A stretch of 64,000 nucleotides of DNA from Rhizobium aethiopicum (GCF_900094625.1 NZ_FMAJ01000002.1:62001-126000), one strand, 5' to 3'; counted from the first letter of the stretch, positions 45,353-55,595 are shown. Numbers and translations are program-made. The notes: generated by a model not told the origin, from the letters alone.

Positions 45353-46270
45353 TTATCGATCCTTCGGGTCGAACGCGTCGCGCAGGCCGTCGCCAATGAA
45401 GAGCAGGCTGAGCAGCAGGGCGACGAGGAAGCTTGCCGGGAAGATCAAAAGCCAGGGCATGCTTTCCATGGCGTCGGTGCCCTCGGCGATCAAAGTGCCG
45501 AGCGAGGTCAGCGGTTCCTGCACGCCGAAGCCGAGATAGGAGAGGAAGCTTTCCGTGGCGATGATTTCAGGCACCGTCAGCGCCGCGAAGATAACCACCG
45601 GGCCAACGAGGTTCGGGATGATGTGCTTGATGATGATCTTGAACGGCCGCTGCCCGGATGCGCGGGCCGCTTCGATGAACTCGCGATGCTTGATCGACAG
45701 CGTCTGGCCGCGCACGATGCGGGCCATGGTCAGCCATTCCAGCGCGCCGATCGCGGCAAAGAGCAGGTAGACGTTGCGGCCGAAGATCACCATCAGCAGG
45801 ATGACGAAGAGGATATAGGGAAGCGCATACATGATATCGACGAAGCGCATCATGATCGCATCCAGCCTGCCGCCGATATAGCCCGAGATTGCGCCGTAGA
45901 GGACGCCGATGACGACGGAGACGACGGTTGCCGTCAGCGCCACGGCAAGCGAGACGCGGGTGCCGTAGAGCACGCGGGCGAGAAGGTCGCGGCCGTTCGG
46001 GTCGGTGCCGAAATAATGACCGGTCTCGATCGAGGGCGGGATGCGGAAGGCTGCCCAGTCCGGATCCTCGTAGTTGAAGGGAATGAACCAGGGGCCGAGG
46101 AAGGCGGCGAGGATCAGGAGCCCCAGGACGGCGATCGAGAGCACGGCAGCCTTGTTGCGCGCCAGGCGGCGCAACGCATCCCTGGTGAGCGAACGGCCTT
46201 CGGGTGCCAGACCCTCCGCCTCCAGAAGCTCCTGCGCGAGCAGCTCGCGTTTTGCGGGGTTGAGGATCAT
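45353..46270 (-). CDS. oppC: Oligopeptide ABC transporter, permease OppC
   Basis: The 305-residue permease has an N-terminal membrane helix after a cytoplasmic stretch, GHYFGTDPNGRDLLARVLYGTR in two adjoining parts (the DppC/OppC mark), and five further membrane segments. The EAARASGQRPFKIIIKHIIPN loop is the EAA motif that contacts the ATPases. The ATG at 46270 overlaps the oppB stop by 4 bp. Confidence 0.92.
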   Translation of the reverse strand: MILNPAKRELLAQELLEAEGLAPEGRSLTRDALRRLARNKAAVLSIAVLGLLILAAFLGPWFIPFNYEDPDWAAFRIPPSIETGHYFGTDPNGRDLLARVLYGTRVSLAVALTATVVSVVIGVLYGAISGYIGGRLDAIMMRFVDIMYALPYILFVILLMVIFGRNVYLLFAAIGALEWLTMARIVRGQTLSIKHREFIEAARASGQRPFKIIIKHIIPNLVGPVVIFAALTVPEIIATESFLSYLGFGVQEPLTSLGTLIAEGTDAMESMPWLLIFPASFLVALLLSLLFIGDGLRDAFDPKDR

Positions 46271-47190
46271 CGGTTTCTCACTTTCGGATCGAGCCACGCA
46301 TAGGCGATATCGACGAGAAGGTTCAGGAACACGATCAGCACCATGTAGAAGATGACCGTACCGAGAACCATGCCGTAATCGCGGTTCAAGGCCGCATTGA
46401 CGAAGTAGCGGCCGATGCCGGGCAATCCGAAGATGCTTTCGACAACAAGCGAGCCGGTGAGAAGGTAGCTTGCCGCCGGACCCAGATAGGAAACGACCGG
46501 CATCATGGCGGGTTTCAGCGCGTGGCGCATCACCGTCAGGCGTGGACCGATGCCCTTGGCCTTGGCGGTACGGATGAAGTTCTGGTTCATCACCTCGATC
46601 ATCGAGCCGCGGGTGATGCGCGAGATGCGGCCCGCATGCGGCAGGGCCAGAACGACGATCGGCAGGATCAGGAATTTGATCGATCCGTCACCCCAGCCGC
46701 CAACCGGAAACCAGGCGAGGTGAATGCCGAAGATGAGCTGCAGGATCGGCGCGATCAGGAAGTTGGGCAAGACGACGCCGACCAGGATGAGCGCACCGAG
46801 AATGTAATCGGGCGCCTTGTTCTGATACAGCGCCCCAAGACAGCCGACGCCTACACCGACGATGATGGCAATCAGAAAGGCAGCCGTGCCGATGGTGAAA
46901 GTATAGGGCAGGCCGATCATGATCTGCTGAGCGACGGTGAAATCCTCGCTGGCGAAGGAGGGGCCGAGATCGCCCCGCAGCAGGTCGCCGACATAGATCA
47001 GGTATTGCTGGATCAGCGGCTTGTCGAGGTTGTAGTGAGCCGCAAGGTTTTTCAGGATCACCGGCGGCAATGGCCTTTCGCCATCGAACGGGCCGCCGGG
47101 GGCAAGGCGCAAAACAAAAAAGCAGGCTGTGACGGCGATCCACAGAACAGGGATCGTCGATAGCAGGCGACGGAGGGCGTATCTGATCAT
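46267..47190 (-). CDS. oppB: Oligopeptide ABC transporter, permease OppB
   Basis: The 307-residue permease starts MIRYALRRLLSTIPVLWIAV, typical of OppB/DppB. Six membrane segments are visible, with the EAA-like loop RTAKAKGIGPRLTVMRHALKPA and the end FLNLLVDIAYAWLDPKVR. It pairs with OppC to form the channel. A 13-bp-stem hairpin lies in the 48 bp between it and oppA. Confidence 0.92.
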   Translation of the reverse strand: MIRYALRRLLSTIPVLWIAVTACFFVLRLAPGGPFDGERPLPPVILKNLAAHYNLDKPLIQQYLIYVGDLLRGDLGPSFASEDFTVAQQIMIGLPYTFTIGTAAFLIAIIVGVGVGCLGALYQNKAPDYILGALILVGVVLPNFLIAPILQLIFGIHLAWFPVGGWGDGSIKFLILPIVVLALPHAGRISRITRGSMIEVMNQNFIRTAKAKGIGPRLTVMRHALKPAMMPVVSYLGPAASYLLTGSLVVESIFGLPGIGRYFVNAALNRDYGMVLGTVIFYMVLIVFLNLLVDIAYAWLDPKVRNR

Positions 47191-47200
47191 GGTCGTGGGC

Positions 47201-47231
47201 CGGTCCTTTCCGCACCGCGCGGAAAGGACCG
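47201..47231 (-). terminator. Hairpin in the oppA-oppB gap
   Basis: CGGTCCTTTCCGC (47201-47213) and its exact complement (47219-47231) flank 5 bases. No T-run follows on the minus strand, so it probably stabilises the oppA message or reduces read-through and is not a full stop. Confidence 0.65.
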
Positions 47232-47238
47232 TTTTCCC

Positions 47239-48819
47239 TTACTCTTTCATCGACAGCCAGCGCGTGCGGTGGATGTCCTGGATGTTGTCAACGAAGCCTT
47301 CGATCTTCGGCGAAACGACGTTCTTCGAGACATAGTAGTAGATCGGCAGGGCGGCGGATTCATCCAGCGCCAGCTTCTCTGCCTTCTTGAAGATTTCGGC
47401 GCGCTTCTTCAGGTCCGTTTCGGCGTTGCCTTCCTTGATCAACTTGTCGTAATCGGGATTGGACCAGCGGCCGTAATTCATCTGCACGCCCGTTACCAGC
47501 AGGTTCAGGAAGTTATCCGGGTCGTTGTAGTCGGCGAGCCAGCCGGCGCGGCCGATTTCCACCTGACCGCGCTGCATCTGGTCGTAATGCACCTTGGTTT
47601 CGGCATTGACGAGCTCGACATTGACGCCGAGCGGCTTCCACATGGAAGCGATCGCCACGGCGATGCGCTTGTGGTTGTCGTTAGTGTTGTAGCTGAGGAC
47701 CGCATGCAGCGGCTTGTCGGGACCGAAGCCGGCGTCGGCGAGCAGCTTTTTGGCTTCCGCGACCTTCTCGTTATAGGGCAGGTCCTTCCAGCTGACATAG
47801 GCCGGTTCGCCGTAGTTCGCCGTGCCCGGTGGAACCCAGGAATAGGCCGGCAGTTCGCCGGTGCCAAGGATCTGCGGGCCGATCACTTCGCGGTTGATCG
47901 CCATCGACAGCGCCTGACGGACGCGCTTGTCGCTGAAAGGCGGCTTCTGCGAGTTGACGACGTAATAATAGAGGCCGGAGAAGGGGGCGACATGCGCCTG
48001 ACCCGGTAGGTTCTTCTTCATCCATTCATACTGGTCGGTCGGGAAGTCGGTGAGGATGTCGAATTCGCCGGCGCGGTAACGTTTCAGTGCGGCTTCCTGA
48101 TCCTCTAGCACGAAAAATTTGGCGCCGTCGATCTTCAGGTCCTTGGTGCCGTACCACTGGTCGTTCTTGACGGTGGTGACATGCGAGCCCGGTACCCACT
48201 CGGTCGGCTTGTAGGGGCCGTTGGTAACGATATTGCCGATCTTGACCCAGTCCTGACCCTTCGCCTCAACGACATGCTTCGGCAACGGATAGGCGGTGTA
48301 ATGCATCAGCGCATTGATGAAGTAGGGGGTCGGGTTTTCCAGGGTGATTTCGAGCGTCTTGTCGTCGATGGCCTTAACGCCGAGCTGGTTGAGATCGGTG
48401 ATCTCGCCCTTATTGATCTTTTCGGCGTTCTTGATGGTGAACTGCAGGTAGGCGTAGTCGGCGGCGCTCTTCGGGTCGACGAGGCGCTGGAAGGCGAAGA
48501 CGAAGTCTCCTGCCGTTACCGGCTGGCCATCGGACCACTTGATGCCGTCGCGAAGCTTGAAGGTGTAGACCTTGCCATCCGGCGAGATGGTCCAGCTTTC
48601 GGCCTGGCCGGGGATCGGATTATCCTTCGCATCCTCGGTGACGAGGCCTTCGAAAATGTCGCCGGCGATACGATTCTCCCAGTCGCCAGAGAGCTTTTGC
48701 GGATCAAGCGATTGCGGATCGCCACCATTGTGGATGTTGAGCGTAGCCGCATGCGCCGAAAATGCCAGCAATGTGCCAAACATTGCGGAGGCGAGAAATT
48801 TTTTCGTGAACTGGTTCAT
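47239..48819 (-). CDS. oppA: Oligopeptide ABC transporter, periplasmic binding protein OppA
   Basis: The 526-residue protein has a signal peptide (about 1-24, cut near AHA-AT). It captures peptides in the periplasm for OppBCDF. Class C (SBP_bac_5) features are NGGDPQSLDPQKLSGDWENR near the N-terminus, IAGDIFEGLVTEDAKDNPIPG, and KLRDGIKWSDGQPVTAGDFV near residue 90. It is first in the operon, as usual. The gap of 286 bp before it, shared with the divergent glucosidase gene, should hold the promoter. Confidence 0.92.
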   Translation of the reverse strand: MNQFTKKFLASAMFGTLLAFSAHAATLNIHNGGDPQSLDPQKLSGDWENRIAGDIFEGLVTEDAKDNPIPGQAESWTISPDGKVYTFKLRDGIKWSDGQPVTAGDFVFAFQRLVDPKSAADYAYLQFTIKNAEKINKGEITDLNQLGVKAIDDKTLEITLENPTPYFINALMHYTAYPLPKHVVEAKGQDWVKIGNIVTNGPYKPTEWVPGSHVTTVKNDQWYGTKDLKIDGAKFFVLEDQEAALKRYRAGEFDILTDFPTDQYEWMKKNLPGQAHVAPFSGLYYYVVNSQKPPFSDKRVRQALSMAINREVIGPQILGTGELPAYSWVPPGTANYGEPAYVSWKDLPYNEKVAEAKKLLADAGFGPDKPLHAVLSYNTNDNHKRIAVAIASMWKPLGVNVELVNAETKVHYDQMQRGQVEIGRAGWLADYNDPDNFLNLLVTGVQMNYGRWSNPDYDKLIKEGNAETDLKKRAEIFKKAEKLALDESAALPIYYYVSKNVVSPKIEGFVDNIQDIHRTRWLSMKE

Positions 48820-49105
48820 GATGGGTCCACCTTTCTAGGCTTTGCGCCTTTATTAGACATTTGTTCCCAGATCTTTGACCTCTTACGTGCAGGTCAGCGC
48901 GCACCTTATCGCAAAGGCTTTGCGTTGCAACCCCAAATCCGGAGGCTGGTTTTCGGTTGTGGACAAGCCTATATACGTCTTTCTCGTGTTGCATCGCGAC
49001 CAAGCGTCGCGGCGGTTTCAGCTCCATTCATACAGCCTCGCATGGTTGTCTTTTGTTCCGTCCGCTTTAGTGTGTCGAGCGCAAACGAGGCAGGAGATGT
49101 AGCTG

Positions 49106-50851
49106 ATGGCATTGCAGGCAGGCGGGAATGCGGACTGGTGGCGCGGCGCGGTAATCTATCAGGTCTATCCGCGTTCGTTTCAGGACACCAACAGCGACGG
49201 GCTCGGCGACCTCAAGGGAATTACCCGGCGGCTGCCACATATCGCCAGCCTCGGCGTCGATGCCATCTGGCTCTCACCCTTCTTCAAGTCTCCCATGGCC
49301 GACATGGGCTACGACGTTGCCGACTATTGCGACGTCGACCCAATTTTTGGCACGCTGGCCGATTTCGACGAGATGATGGCCGAGGCGCACAGGCTCGGCA
49401 TTAAGGTCGTCATCGACCAGGTGATCTCGCACACGTCAGACCGGCATCCCTGGTTCGTCGAGAGCCGGGCGAGCCGGACCAATCCAAAGGCGGACTGGTA
49501 TGTCTGGGCCGATCCGAAGCCTGACGGGACCGCGCCGAACAACTGGCTGTCGATCTTCGGCGGGCCGGGATGGGAATGGGACGGCGTGCGCCGGCAATAT
49601 TATCAGCACAATTTCCTGACCTCGCAGCCGGATCTCAATTTCCACAGCGAAGAAGTGCAGGATGCGGTGCTGCAGACGGTGAAGTTCTGGCTCGACCGTG
49701 GCGTCGACGGCTTCCGGCTGGATACGGTCAATTATTATTTCTGCGACAAGCAGCTCAGAAGCAACCCGCCGCACGAGCCCGATACCAGTGACGGAGGCCT
49801 CGATGCGCCCGACACCAATCCTTACGGCATGCAGAACCACCTTTACGACAAGACGCAGCCGGAGAATATCGGCTTCCTCAAGCGCTTCCGGGCGCTGCTC
49901 GACCGGTATGAGGATCGCACGACCGTCGGCGAAGTCGGCGACGGCGCGCGCTCGCTGAAGACGGTGGCGGCCTATACGAGCGGCGATGACAAGCTGCACA
50001 TGTGCTACACCTTCGACCTGCTGGGGCCGGAATTCACCGCCGCGCATATTCGCGGCTGCGTCGAGGCTTTTCAGAAGGTCGTCACGGACGGCTGGGTCTG
50101 CTGGGCTTTCTCCAATCACGACGTCATGCGCCATGTCAGCCGGTTCGCGCTGACGGAGGAGGAGCGACCCTTCATCGCCAAGCTCGCAATCTCGGTGCTT
50201 GCGGCGTTGCGCGGCTCGATCTGCCTCTATCAGGGCGAGGAGCTCGGCCTGCCGGAGGCGGAACTCGCCTTTGAGGATTTGCGCGACCCCTATGGCATCC
50301 GCTTCTGGCCGGCCTTCAAGGGTCGTGACGGATGCCGCACGCCGATGCCTTGGGAAGCCGGCAAGGCGCATGCGGGCTTCACCTCGGCCGAGAAGAGCTG
50401 GCTGCCGGTTCCCTACGAGCAGGCTGCACTTTCCGTCGATACCCAGGAGGGAAGCGACAGTTCGGTGCTCAATCACTACCGCAAGACGCTCGCTTTCCGG
50501 AAGAGCCACGCGGCGCTGATCGACGGCGAGATGACCTTCATCGGCACGAACCAGGACCTGCTTGCCTTCACCCGTGAAAGGGGCGGGGAAAGGTTGCTCT
50601 TCATTTTCAACCTGACGCGCAAACCGGCCGAATTCCGCCTGCCTGACGGCATGGCGCTCGGGGAGCCGCTTGATATGCCGGGGTCTGAGGCGGTGGCGGG
50701 CTCGGGGTCGGTGAAGCTTGCGGCGCTGGATGGGTTCTGTGCGCGAGTTTCGGCAGGCGGCGCGGGCGGGGATGGTCTGTCAAGGCTGCTCGACAGGGTA
50801 TCCGATGCTGAGCCGGTCGAAGGCGACGTAATGCCGGAAGGCTGGCGATAG
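49106..50851 (+). CDS. Alpha-glucosidase, GH13 family
   Basis: The 581-residue enzyme hydrolyses alpha-glucosides such as sucrose, maltose or trehalose in the cytoplasm. GH13 motifs: DAIWLSPFFKSPMADMGYDV, VIDQVISHTSD, DGFRLDTVNYY (nucleophile Asp), TTVGEVGDG (acid/base Glu) and FSNHDVMR (third Asp). Residues after about 550 (GGAGGDGLSRLLDRVSDAEP...) look unlike the family and may come from a repeat that removed the original stop. It is divergent from oppA; no sugar transporter is adjacent. Confidence 0.9.
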   Translation: MALQAGGNADWWRGAVIYQVYPRSFQDTNSDGLGDLKGITRRLPHIASLGVDAIWLSPFFKSPMADMGYDVADYCDVDPIFGTLADFDEMMAEAHRLGIKVVIDQVISHTSDRHPWFVESRASRTNPKADWYVWADPKPDGTAPNNWLSIFGGPGWEWDGVRRQYYQHNFLTSQPDLNFHSEEVQDAVLQTVKFWLDRGVDGFRLDTVNYYFCDKQLRSNPPHEPDTSDGGLDAPDTNPYGMQNHLYDKTQPENIGFLKRFRALLDRYEDRTTVGEVGDGARSLKTVAAYTSGDDKLHMCYTFDLLGPEFTAAHIRGCVEAFQKVVTDGWVCWAFSNHDVMRHVSRFALTEEERPFIAKLAISVLAALRGSICLYQGEELGLPEAELAFEDLRDPYGIRFWPAFKGRDGCRTPMPWEAGKAHAGFTSAEKSWLPVPYEQAALSVDTQEGSDSSVLNHYRKTLAFRKSHAALIDGEMTFIGTNQDLLAFTRERGGERLLFIFNLTRKPAEFRLPDGMALGEPLDMPGSEAVAGSGSVKLAALDGFCARVSAGGAGGDGLSRLLDRVSDAEPVEGDVMPEGWR

Positions 50852-50893
50852 AGGTTAAAGCGTTCGACCCGCCAATCGTTCTGCGAGGGCTCG

Positions 50894-52591
50894 TCACCCG
50901 ATCAGCGCGAACTTGTCCACATCGACCATGCCGCGGTCTGAAATCTTCAGGTGCGGGATCACGGGCAATGGCAGGAAGGCCAATTGGAGGAAAGGCTCCT
51001 CCAGCGTGGCGCCGAGCGCGAAGGCGGCCTTGCGCAGATGGTGCAGCGTGTCGCGGACCGTCTCGTATGGCTCGATGCTCATCAGGCCGGCGACGGGCAG
51101 GGCGATTTCGCCGGTGATCTTGCCGTCCTCGACGACGACGAAGCCGCCCTTTATCTCGCCGAGGCGGTTTGCGGCGCGTGCCATGTCGTCCTCGTCGACG
51201 CCGACGACGCAGATATTGTGGCTGTCATGGCCGACGGTGGAGGCGATCGCGCCTTTCTTCAGGCCGAAGCCCTGGACGAAGCCGTTGGCGTGGTTGCCGT
51301 TCTTGCCGTGGCGCTCGATGACGGCGACCTTGATGATGTCGTTGGCAAGATCGACCGACGTCTCATTGCCTTTGACGGGCAGGCGATAGCGGCGATGCTC
51401 GGTGATGATCTTGCCAGGCATGACGCCGATGACCGATGTTTCGCCGTCTTTGGCCGGCACGCCGAAATGGGCGGCGTTGACGGGCCGGGCCTTGACGCTG
51501 TCGAGGCCGATCGGGGCGACCTGTCTGCGCGTGGAAAAGAGCGCGTCGGTGACGCGGCGGCCGGCGGAGAAGACCATTTCCGCGCGGCAGCTTTCCAGGC
51601 TGTCGAGAACCACGAGATCGGCCCGCCATCCGGGCGCCACCAGGCCACGGTCCCTGAGGCCGAAGGCGCGAGCGGCCGAGATCGAGGCGGCGCGGTAGAT
51701 CGCCAGAGGCTCCACGCCGTTGGCGATCGCCGTCCGGATCATGTGATCGAGATGGCCCTGTTCGGCGATATCGAGCGGATTGCGGTCGTCGGTGCAGAGC
51801 GCGAGGTAAGGGGAAAGCCGCTCGGTGATGATGGGGATCAGCGCGGCGAGATCCTTCGACACCGAGCCTTCGCGCACCAGGATATGCATGCCCTTTCGGA
51901 TCTTTTCCAGCGCTTCGGCTGCGGTGGTGCATTCATGCTCGGTGCGGATGCCGGCCGAGAGATAGCCGTTGAGATCGTTGCCGGAGAGGAGCGGTGCGTG
52001 GCCGTCGATATGGCCGCCCTGGAAAACAGCAAGCTTGGCCATGCAAACGGGATCCTTGTGGATCACCCCGGGGAAATTCATGAATTCGGCAAGGCCGATG
52101 ACTTTCGGATGATGGCGGAAGGGCAGAAGGCTCTCGATCGGCAGGTCGGCGCCTGATGTTTCGAGATGGGTGGCCGGTACGCAGGAGGAGAGCTGGACGC
52201 GGATGTCCATGATCGTTTCCAGCGCGGATTCGAGAAAGAACTCGATGCCTTCGGCGCCCAGCACATTGGCGATCTCGTGCGGGTCGCAGATCGCGGTGGT
52301 GACGCCGTAGGGCAGGACGCAGCGGTCGAATTCATGCGGGATCACCAGCGAGGATTCGATGTGCAGATGTGTATCGATGAAACCCGGAACGACTGTTCTG
52401 CCCGATATGTCGATCTCGGTCTCACCCTTATAATCGCCGGAAGTCCCGACGATGCGGTCTGCGCCGATGGCGATGTCGGAGCGAACGATTTCGCCGGTGG
52501 CGAGATCGAAGAAGCTGCCGCCCTTCAGCACGATATCGGCAGGCACGCGGCCCACGCCCTGGTCGATGAGACGTTCGAGCTTGGTGGTCAT
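50894..52591 (-). CDS. ade: Adenine deaminase
   Basis: The 565-residue amidohydrolase converts adenine to hypoxanthine. Motifs: [20 protein letters not shown] (metal His pair) near residue 70, [17 protein letters not shown] near 95, [24 protein letters not shown] in two adjoining parts near 200, and CTDDRN near 275. [15 protein letters not shown] is near the C-terminus, where the NHDSHN-type histidines occur (VGHDSHN). Full length for the family. It adds adenine input to the guanine and xanthine genes elsewhere in the window and converges with the glucosidase gene. Confidence 0.93.
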   Translation of the reverse strand: MTTKLERLIDQGVGRVPADIVLKGGSFFDLATGEIVRSDIAIGADRIVGTSGDYKGETEIDISGRTVVPGFIDTHLHIESSLVIPHEFDRCVLPYGVTTAICDPHEIANVLGAEGIEFFLESALETIMDIRVQLSSCVPATHLETSGADLPIESLLPFRHHPKVIGLAEFMNFPGVIHKDPVCMAKLAVFQGGHIDGHAPLLSGNDLNGYLSAGIRTEHECTTAAEALEKIRKGMHILVREGSVSKDLAALIPIITERLSPYLALCTDDRNPLDIAEQGHLDHMIRTAIANGVEPLAIYRAASISAARAFGLRDRGLVAPGWRADLVVLDSLESCRAEMVFSAGRRVTDALFSTRRQVAPIGLDSVKARPVNAAHFGVPAKDGETSVIGVMPGKIITEHRRYRLPVKGNETSVDLANDIIKVAVIERHGKNGNHANGFVQGFGLKKGAIASTVGHDSHNICVVGVDEDDMARAANRLGEIKGGFVVVEDGKITGEIALPVAGLMSIEPYETVRDTLHHLRKAAFALGATLEEPFLQLAFLPLPVIPHLKISDRGMVDVDKFALIG

Positions 52592-52735
52592 GGTCTGGCA
52601 CCTCTTCGCTGATTTCTGCTGCTGTGATAAGCGCGGAAAAACTCTTTGGTTATATTTTCGGCCGCTTCCGACTTGACCGTGGCAATGCTAGTGAAGCCAG
52701 AATACAGATGCTAATTCCCAACTCAAGGTCGTGAT

Positions 52736-53041
52736 ATGAAAGCGATTATTTCGGCCGCCTGTGCGGCTGTTCTTTTGTTGAGCGGTTGCGAAACGACGAA
52801 GACCGCGCAAAATTCGGTTACCTTCAAGACTGACAAATACGGAAAGGTCACTAGCGTCACCCTCGCAAAGCCGTCTGGTAGCGAGGCTATGGATGCGAGC
52901 CTCAAGCGTAGTGTCCTTGCCCAATTCCATACAATCGTTCGAAGACCTCTGCCCGACAGAACCTATGTCCAGCCATTGGTTCTCACTACACCAACCACGC
53001 TGGAGGATTACACGCGCGGTGATCTGGAGAAGACAAACTGA
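52736..53041 (+). CDS. Small lipoprotein with TonB-C-like domain
   Basis: The 101-residue protein has a lipoprotein signal (MKAIISAACAAVLLLSGC, lipobox LLSGC with Cys at about 18). The rest, YGKVTSVTLAKPSGSEAMDA and then SLKRSVLAQF, resembles the TonB C-terminal beta-alpha-beta unit, where a similar sentence binds outer-membrane receptors. No proline-rich spacer or N-terminal TonB helix is present. It stands alone, ahead of a convergent gene. The family resemblance is moderate. Confidence 0.68.
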   Translation: MKAIISAACAAVLLLSGCETTKTAQNSVTFKTDKYGKVTSVTLAKPSGSEAMDASLKRSVLAQFHTIVRRPLPDRTYVQPLVLTTPTTLEDYTRGDLEKTN

Positions 53042-53057
53042 CGCCCCAAATGCAAAT

Positions 53058-53077
53058 CGGGCGCCGCAAGGCGCCCG
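53058..53077. terminator. Hairpin between convergent genes
   Basis: CGGGCGCC and its complement GGCGCCCG flank GCAA. It lies between the lipoprotein gene and the convergent binding-protein gene. The minus strand continues ATTTGCATTT, so it best suits the binding-protein gene. Confidence 0.6.
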
Positions 53078-53101
53078 ATCCTGTCTCACGAGATCCGTGA
53101 A

Positions 53102-54205
53102 CTATTCGGCAGCGACGATCTTGCCGCCTTCCCACTTGTAGAGCGAGAAGCTCTGCGACGTCAGGTCGCCGGTTTCGCCATAGGTGACCTTGCCGATGGC
53201 GGTCGGGATTTCCTCGCCGGCCTTCAGTGCGGCCGCGACGGCTTCCGCATCCTCGGCGCTGCCGGCCTTCTCGATGCCGGCCTTCAGAACTTCGACGGCG
53301 GCATAGGCGTTGAGCGTGAAGGCCTCGGCCGGAATGTTCTTGGCGGCGAGCGCATCGGCAGCCGTCTTGGAGTCGGGGCTCTTGGTGGCATCGGAAGCAT
53401 TGGTGAACAGCGTGCCTCCCGCCGCATCGGTGCCGATCGCCCAGAATTCAGTGTTGGAGAGGCCGTCGCCGCCGATGATCATCGCGTTGGCGGAGAGGTC
53501 ATGCAGCTGGCGGGCGAGCAGGCCGCCCTCCGGGTGGTAGCCGCCGAAGTAGACGATGTCGACTTTTTCGGCCTTGATGCGGGTGGTGAGCGCGCTGAAG
53601 TCCTTGTCGCCAGGGGTGATCGCATCATTTACGACTTCGGTAATGCCGCCTGCGTTCAGCGTTGCCTTGAAGGCATCGGCGAGGCCTTTGCCGTAAGCGC
53701 CCTTGTCGTTGACGATAGCGATACGCTTGTCCTTGAAATTCTTCAGCACGTATTTTGCGGCGACCTCGGCCTGCTGGTCGTCGCGGCCGCAAGTGCGCAG
53801 CACGTTGGTGAGGCCGCGCTTGGTGAGGTCGGGGGCCGTGGCGGTCGGGGTGACCATCAGCACGCCATTTTCAGCCAGAACGTCCGAAACCGGGATCGCA
53901 ACGCCCGATGTTACCGGTCCGACGACGAAGCGGATGCCGTCGCCGACGACCTTGTTGGCGGCGGAAACGCCCTGCTTCGGTTCGCCGGCATCGTCGGCCA
54001 GTTCGAGGACGACCTTCTCGCCGAGGATACCGCCCTTCTTGTTGATCTCATCGACGGCGGTCTGGGCGCCGTTCTTCACCTGGTCGCCATAAGCGGCGAC
54101 GGGGCCGGTCAGCGGCGCGATCAGGCCGATGGTGATATCGGCATGGGCGAGCGGCGCAAAGGCGAGCGACGCGACCAAAGTCGCCGTCAGTGTCTTGAGG
54201 GTCAT
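53102..54205 (-). CDS. Branched-chain amino acid ABC transporter, binding protein (Liv type)
   Basis: The 367-residue protein has a signal peptide (about 1-22, cut after AHA). It is a type I periplasmic-binding protein of the LivJ/LivK group: [32 protein letters not shown] in adjoining parts, [23 protein letters not shown] and [28 protein letters not shown]. The ATG at 54205 has AAGGAG 9 bases upstream. No permease or ATPase genes are next to it, so it probably serves a Liv transporter encoded elsewhere, as is common in rhizobia. Confidence 0.9.
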   Translation of the reverse strand: MTLKTLTATLVASLAFAPLAHADITIGLIAPLTGPVAAYGDQVKNGAQTAVDEINKKGGILGEKVVLELADDAGEPKQGVSAANKVVGDGIRFVVGPVTSGVAIPVSDVLAENGVLMVTPTATAPDLTKRGLTNVLRTCGRDDQQAEVAAKYVLKNFKDKRIAIVNDKGAYGKGLADAFKATLNAGGITEVVNDAITPGDKDFSALTTRIKAEKVDIVYFGGYHPEGGLLARQLHDLSANAMIIGGDGLSNTEFWAIGTDAAGGTLFTNASDATKSPDSKTAADALAAKNIPAEAFTLNAYAAVEVLKAGIEKAGSAEDAEAVAAALKAGEEIPTAIGKVTYGETGDLTSQSFSLYKWEGGKIVAAE

Positions 54206-54661
54206 TTGTCTGTCTCCTTGGATGGGGTCATGGACCCGCGATGAGGCGCCGCGCCGGCTTTCCCGATCATTCAACGGCCAACGGGCCGTGCCAAGGACGA
54301 TCGGTAGCGGCGCGATCAGCGAGCCTGCCGGCCATGTTTGACTCGGACGGGCTCATGGCAAGATTTCTAGAAATTTTGGTGGGATTGCGCAAGTTCATAA
54401 CAAAATAGAACGGAAACCGGGTCGATCGGTCCGAAATTCGTTGCAGAAGGCCATCTTCTTTCGAGATTTCGTCATTTTTCAAACGAGGCCGCCAAGCCTG
54501 CGACTTCGTCAGGACGGAAGCCGAGGGCATCTGGTTTTCTTTAACTTTCCCATTAACAGTTAATTTGGCCGACCTTCGTAGTATCGCTGGATACCGGAAT
54601 GCCGCAGCAGTGAAAACGAGAAATATAGAAAATTATATAGATATCGGGAATAGAGATCTGG
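54206..54661. other. 456-bp intergenic region between divergent genes
   Basis: The region is AT-richer than the genes around it. A minus-strand frame of 87 codons (54267-54530) has no recognisable domain and no Shine-Dalgarno, so it is not called. It should hold promoters for the Liv-type gene and the HD-GYP gene. No clear repeat or RNA was seen. Confidence 0.5.
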
Positions 54662-55576
54662 ATGCTCAAGCGTATCGACGCCAGCCAGGTGCGCATCGGA
54701 ATGTTTGTGGAAGCCATCGAGGGCCTTTGGCAGGACCCTCTCCTGTCCCGGCGCAGATTTTCTCTGCGCCGAGAGACCGATGCCGCAAAGATCCGCAGAT
54801 GCGGCACCGCCAGCGTCGTCATAAACACCAGCAAGGGTCTCGATACGAATGGCCTGTCCGGCCGTGACGCCGGGGTCGATCTCAAGGCCGCGCTTGAGAC
54901 AGTCCAGAAGTCGGTGCAGGTGCTGGAAGAGGTTTTCGGCAGGCTGCGGAATGGCGAAGGCATCGCCGTCGATCATGTGGAGCCGGTGATTTCCTCCGTC
55001 TCCAGGTCAATGGACGAGAACCCTTCGGTTTTCCTGAGCGTCACGCGTCTGAAATCGAAGGACCAGGTGACCTTTCTACATTCCATTTCCGTGAGCGCGC
55101 TGATGATCCTCTTCAGCCGCCATCTCGCAATCGACGAGCCGACGGTTCAGATGCTCGGGACCGCCGGATTGCTGCACGATGTCGGCAAGCTCGAAATTCC
55201 GCTTGAAGTCCTCAACAAGGAAGGGCCGCTGGAGAAGGAAGAGATCCGCTTGATGCGGGGACACCCGGAAAAAGGGTATGCATTCCTGTCACGACAGGAG
55301 GGCATGTCCGAGATTGTTCTCGATGTCTGCCTCAATCATCATGAGCGCATCGACGGCAAAGGCTATCCGCGCGGGCTGCCCGGCCGCGAGGTGAGCCTCC
55401 ATGCGCGGATCGCGACCATCTGCGACGTCTATGACGCTGTTACCTCCGTGCGGCCATATAAGGCGCCGTGGAGTGCCAACGAAGCACTGAAATGGATGCT
55501 CGGCACCGAGGGGCACTTCGATCGCCAGCTTCTGAAAAAATTCGCCCTCTGCCTTTCCACGGCTTCCGTGAGCTAA
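54662..55576 (+). CDS. HD-GYP domain protein, probable cyclic-di-GMP phosphodiesterase
   Basis: The 304-residue protein has an N-terminal DUF3391-like part (LKRIDASQVRIGMFVEAIEG) and a C-terminal HD-GYP domain. The key residues are present: HDVGKLEIPLEVL (HD) at about residue 176, HPEKGYAFL, and NHHERIDGKGYPRGLPG (HHE and GYP) at about 222. HD-GYP proteins break down cyclic-di-GMP and so affect motility and surface attachment. No membrane segment or receiver domain is seen. It is a single-gene unit. Confidence 0.9.
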   Translation: MLKRIDASQVRIGMFVEAIEGLWQDPLLSRRRFSLRRETDAAKIRRCGTASVVINTSKGLDTNGLSGRDAGVDLKAALETVQKSVQVLEEVFGRLRNGEGIAVDHVEPVISSVSRSMDENPSVFLSVTRLKSKDQVTFLHSISVSALMILFSRHLAIDEPTVQMLGTAGLLHDVGKLEIPLEVLNKEGPLEKEEIRLMRGHPEKGYAFLSRQEGMSEIVLDVCLNHHERIDGKGYPRGLPGREVSLHARIATICDVYDAVTSVRPYKAPWSANEALKWMLGTEGHFDRQLLKKFALCLSTASVS

Positions 55577-55595
55577 GGTTTTGCATTCAGACGAA

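Noticed and set aside
54267..54530. 87-codon minus-strand frame in the large gap
   Set aside because: It starts without a ribosome binding site, lies in AT-rich intergenic DNA and has no recognisable motif.
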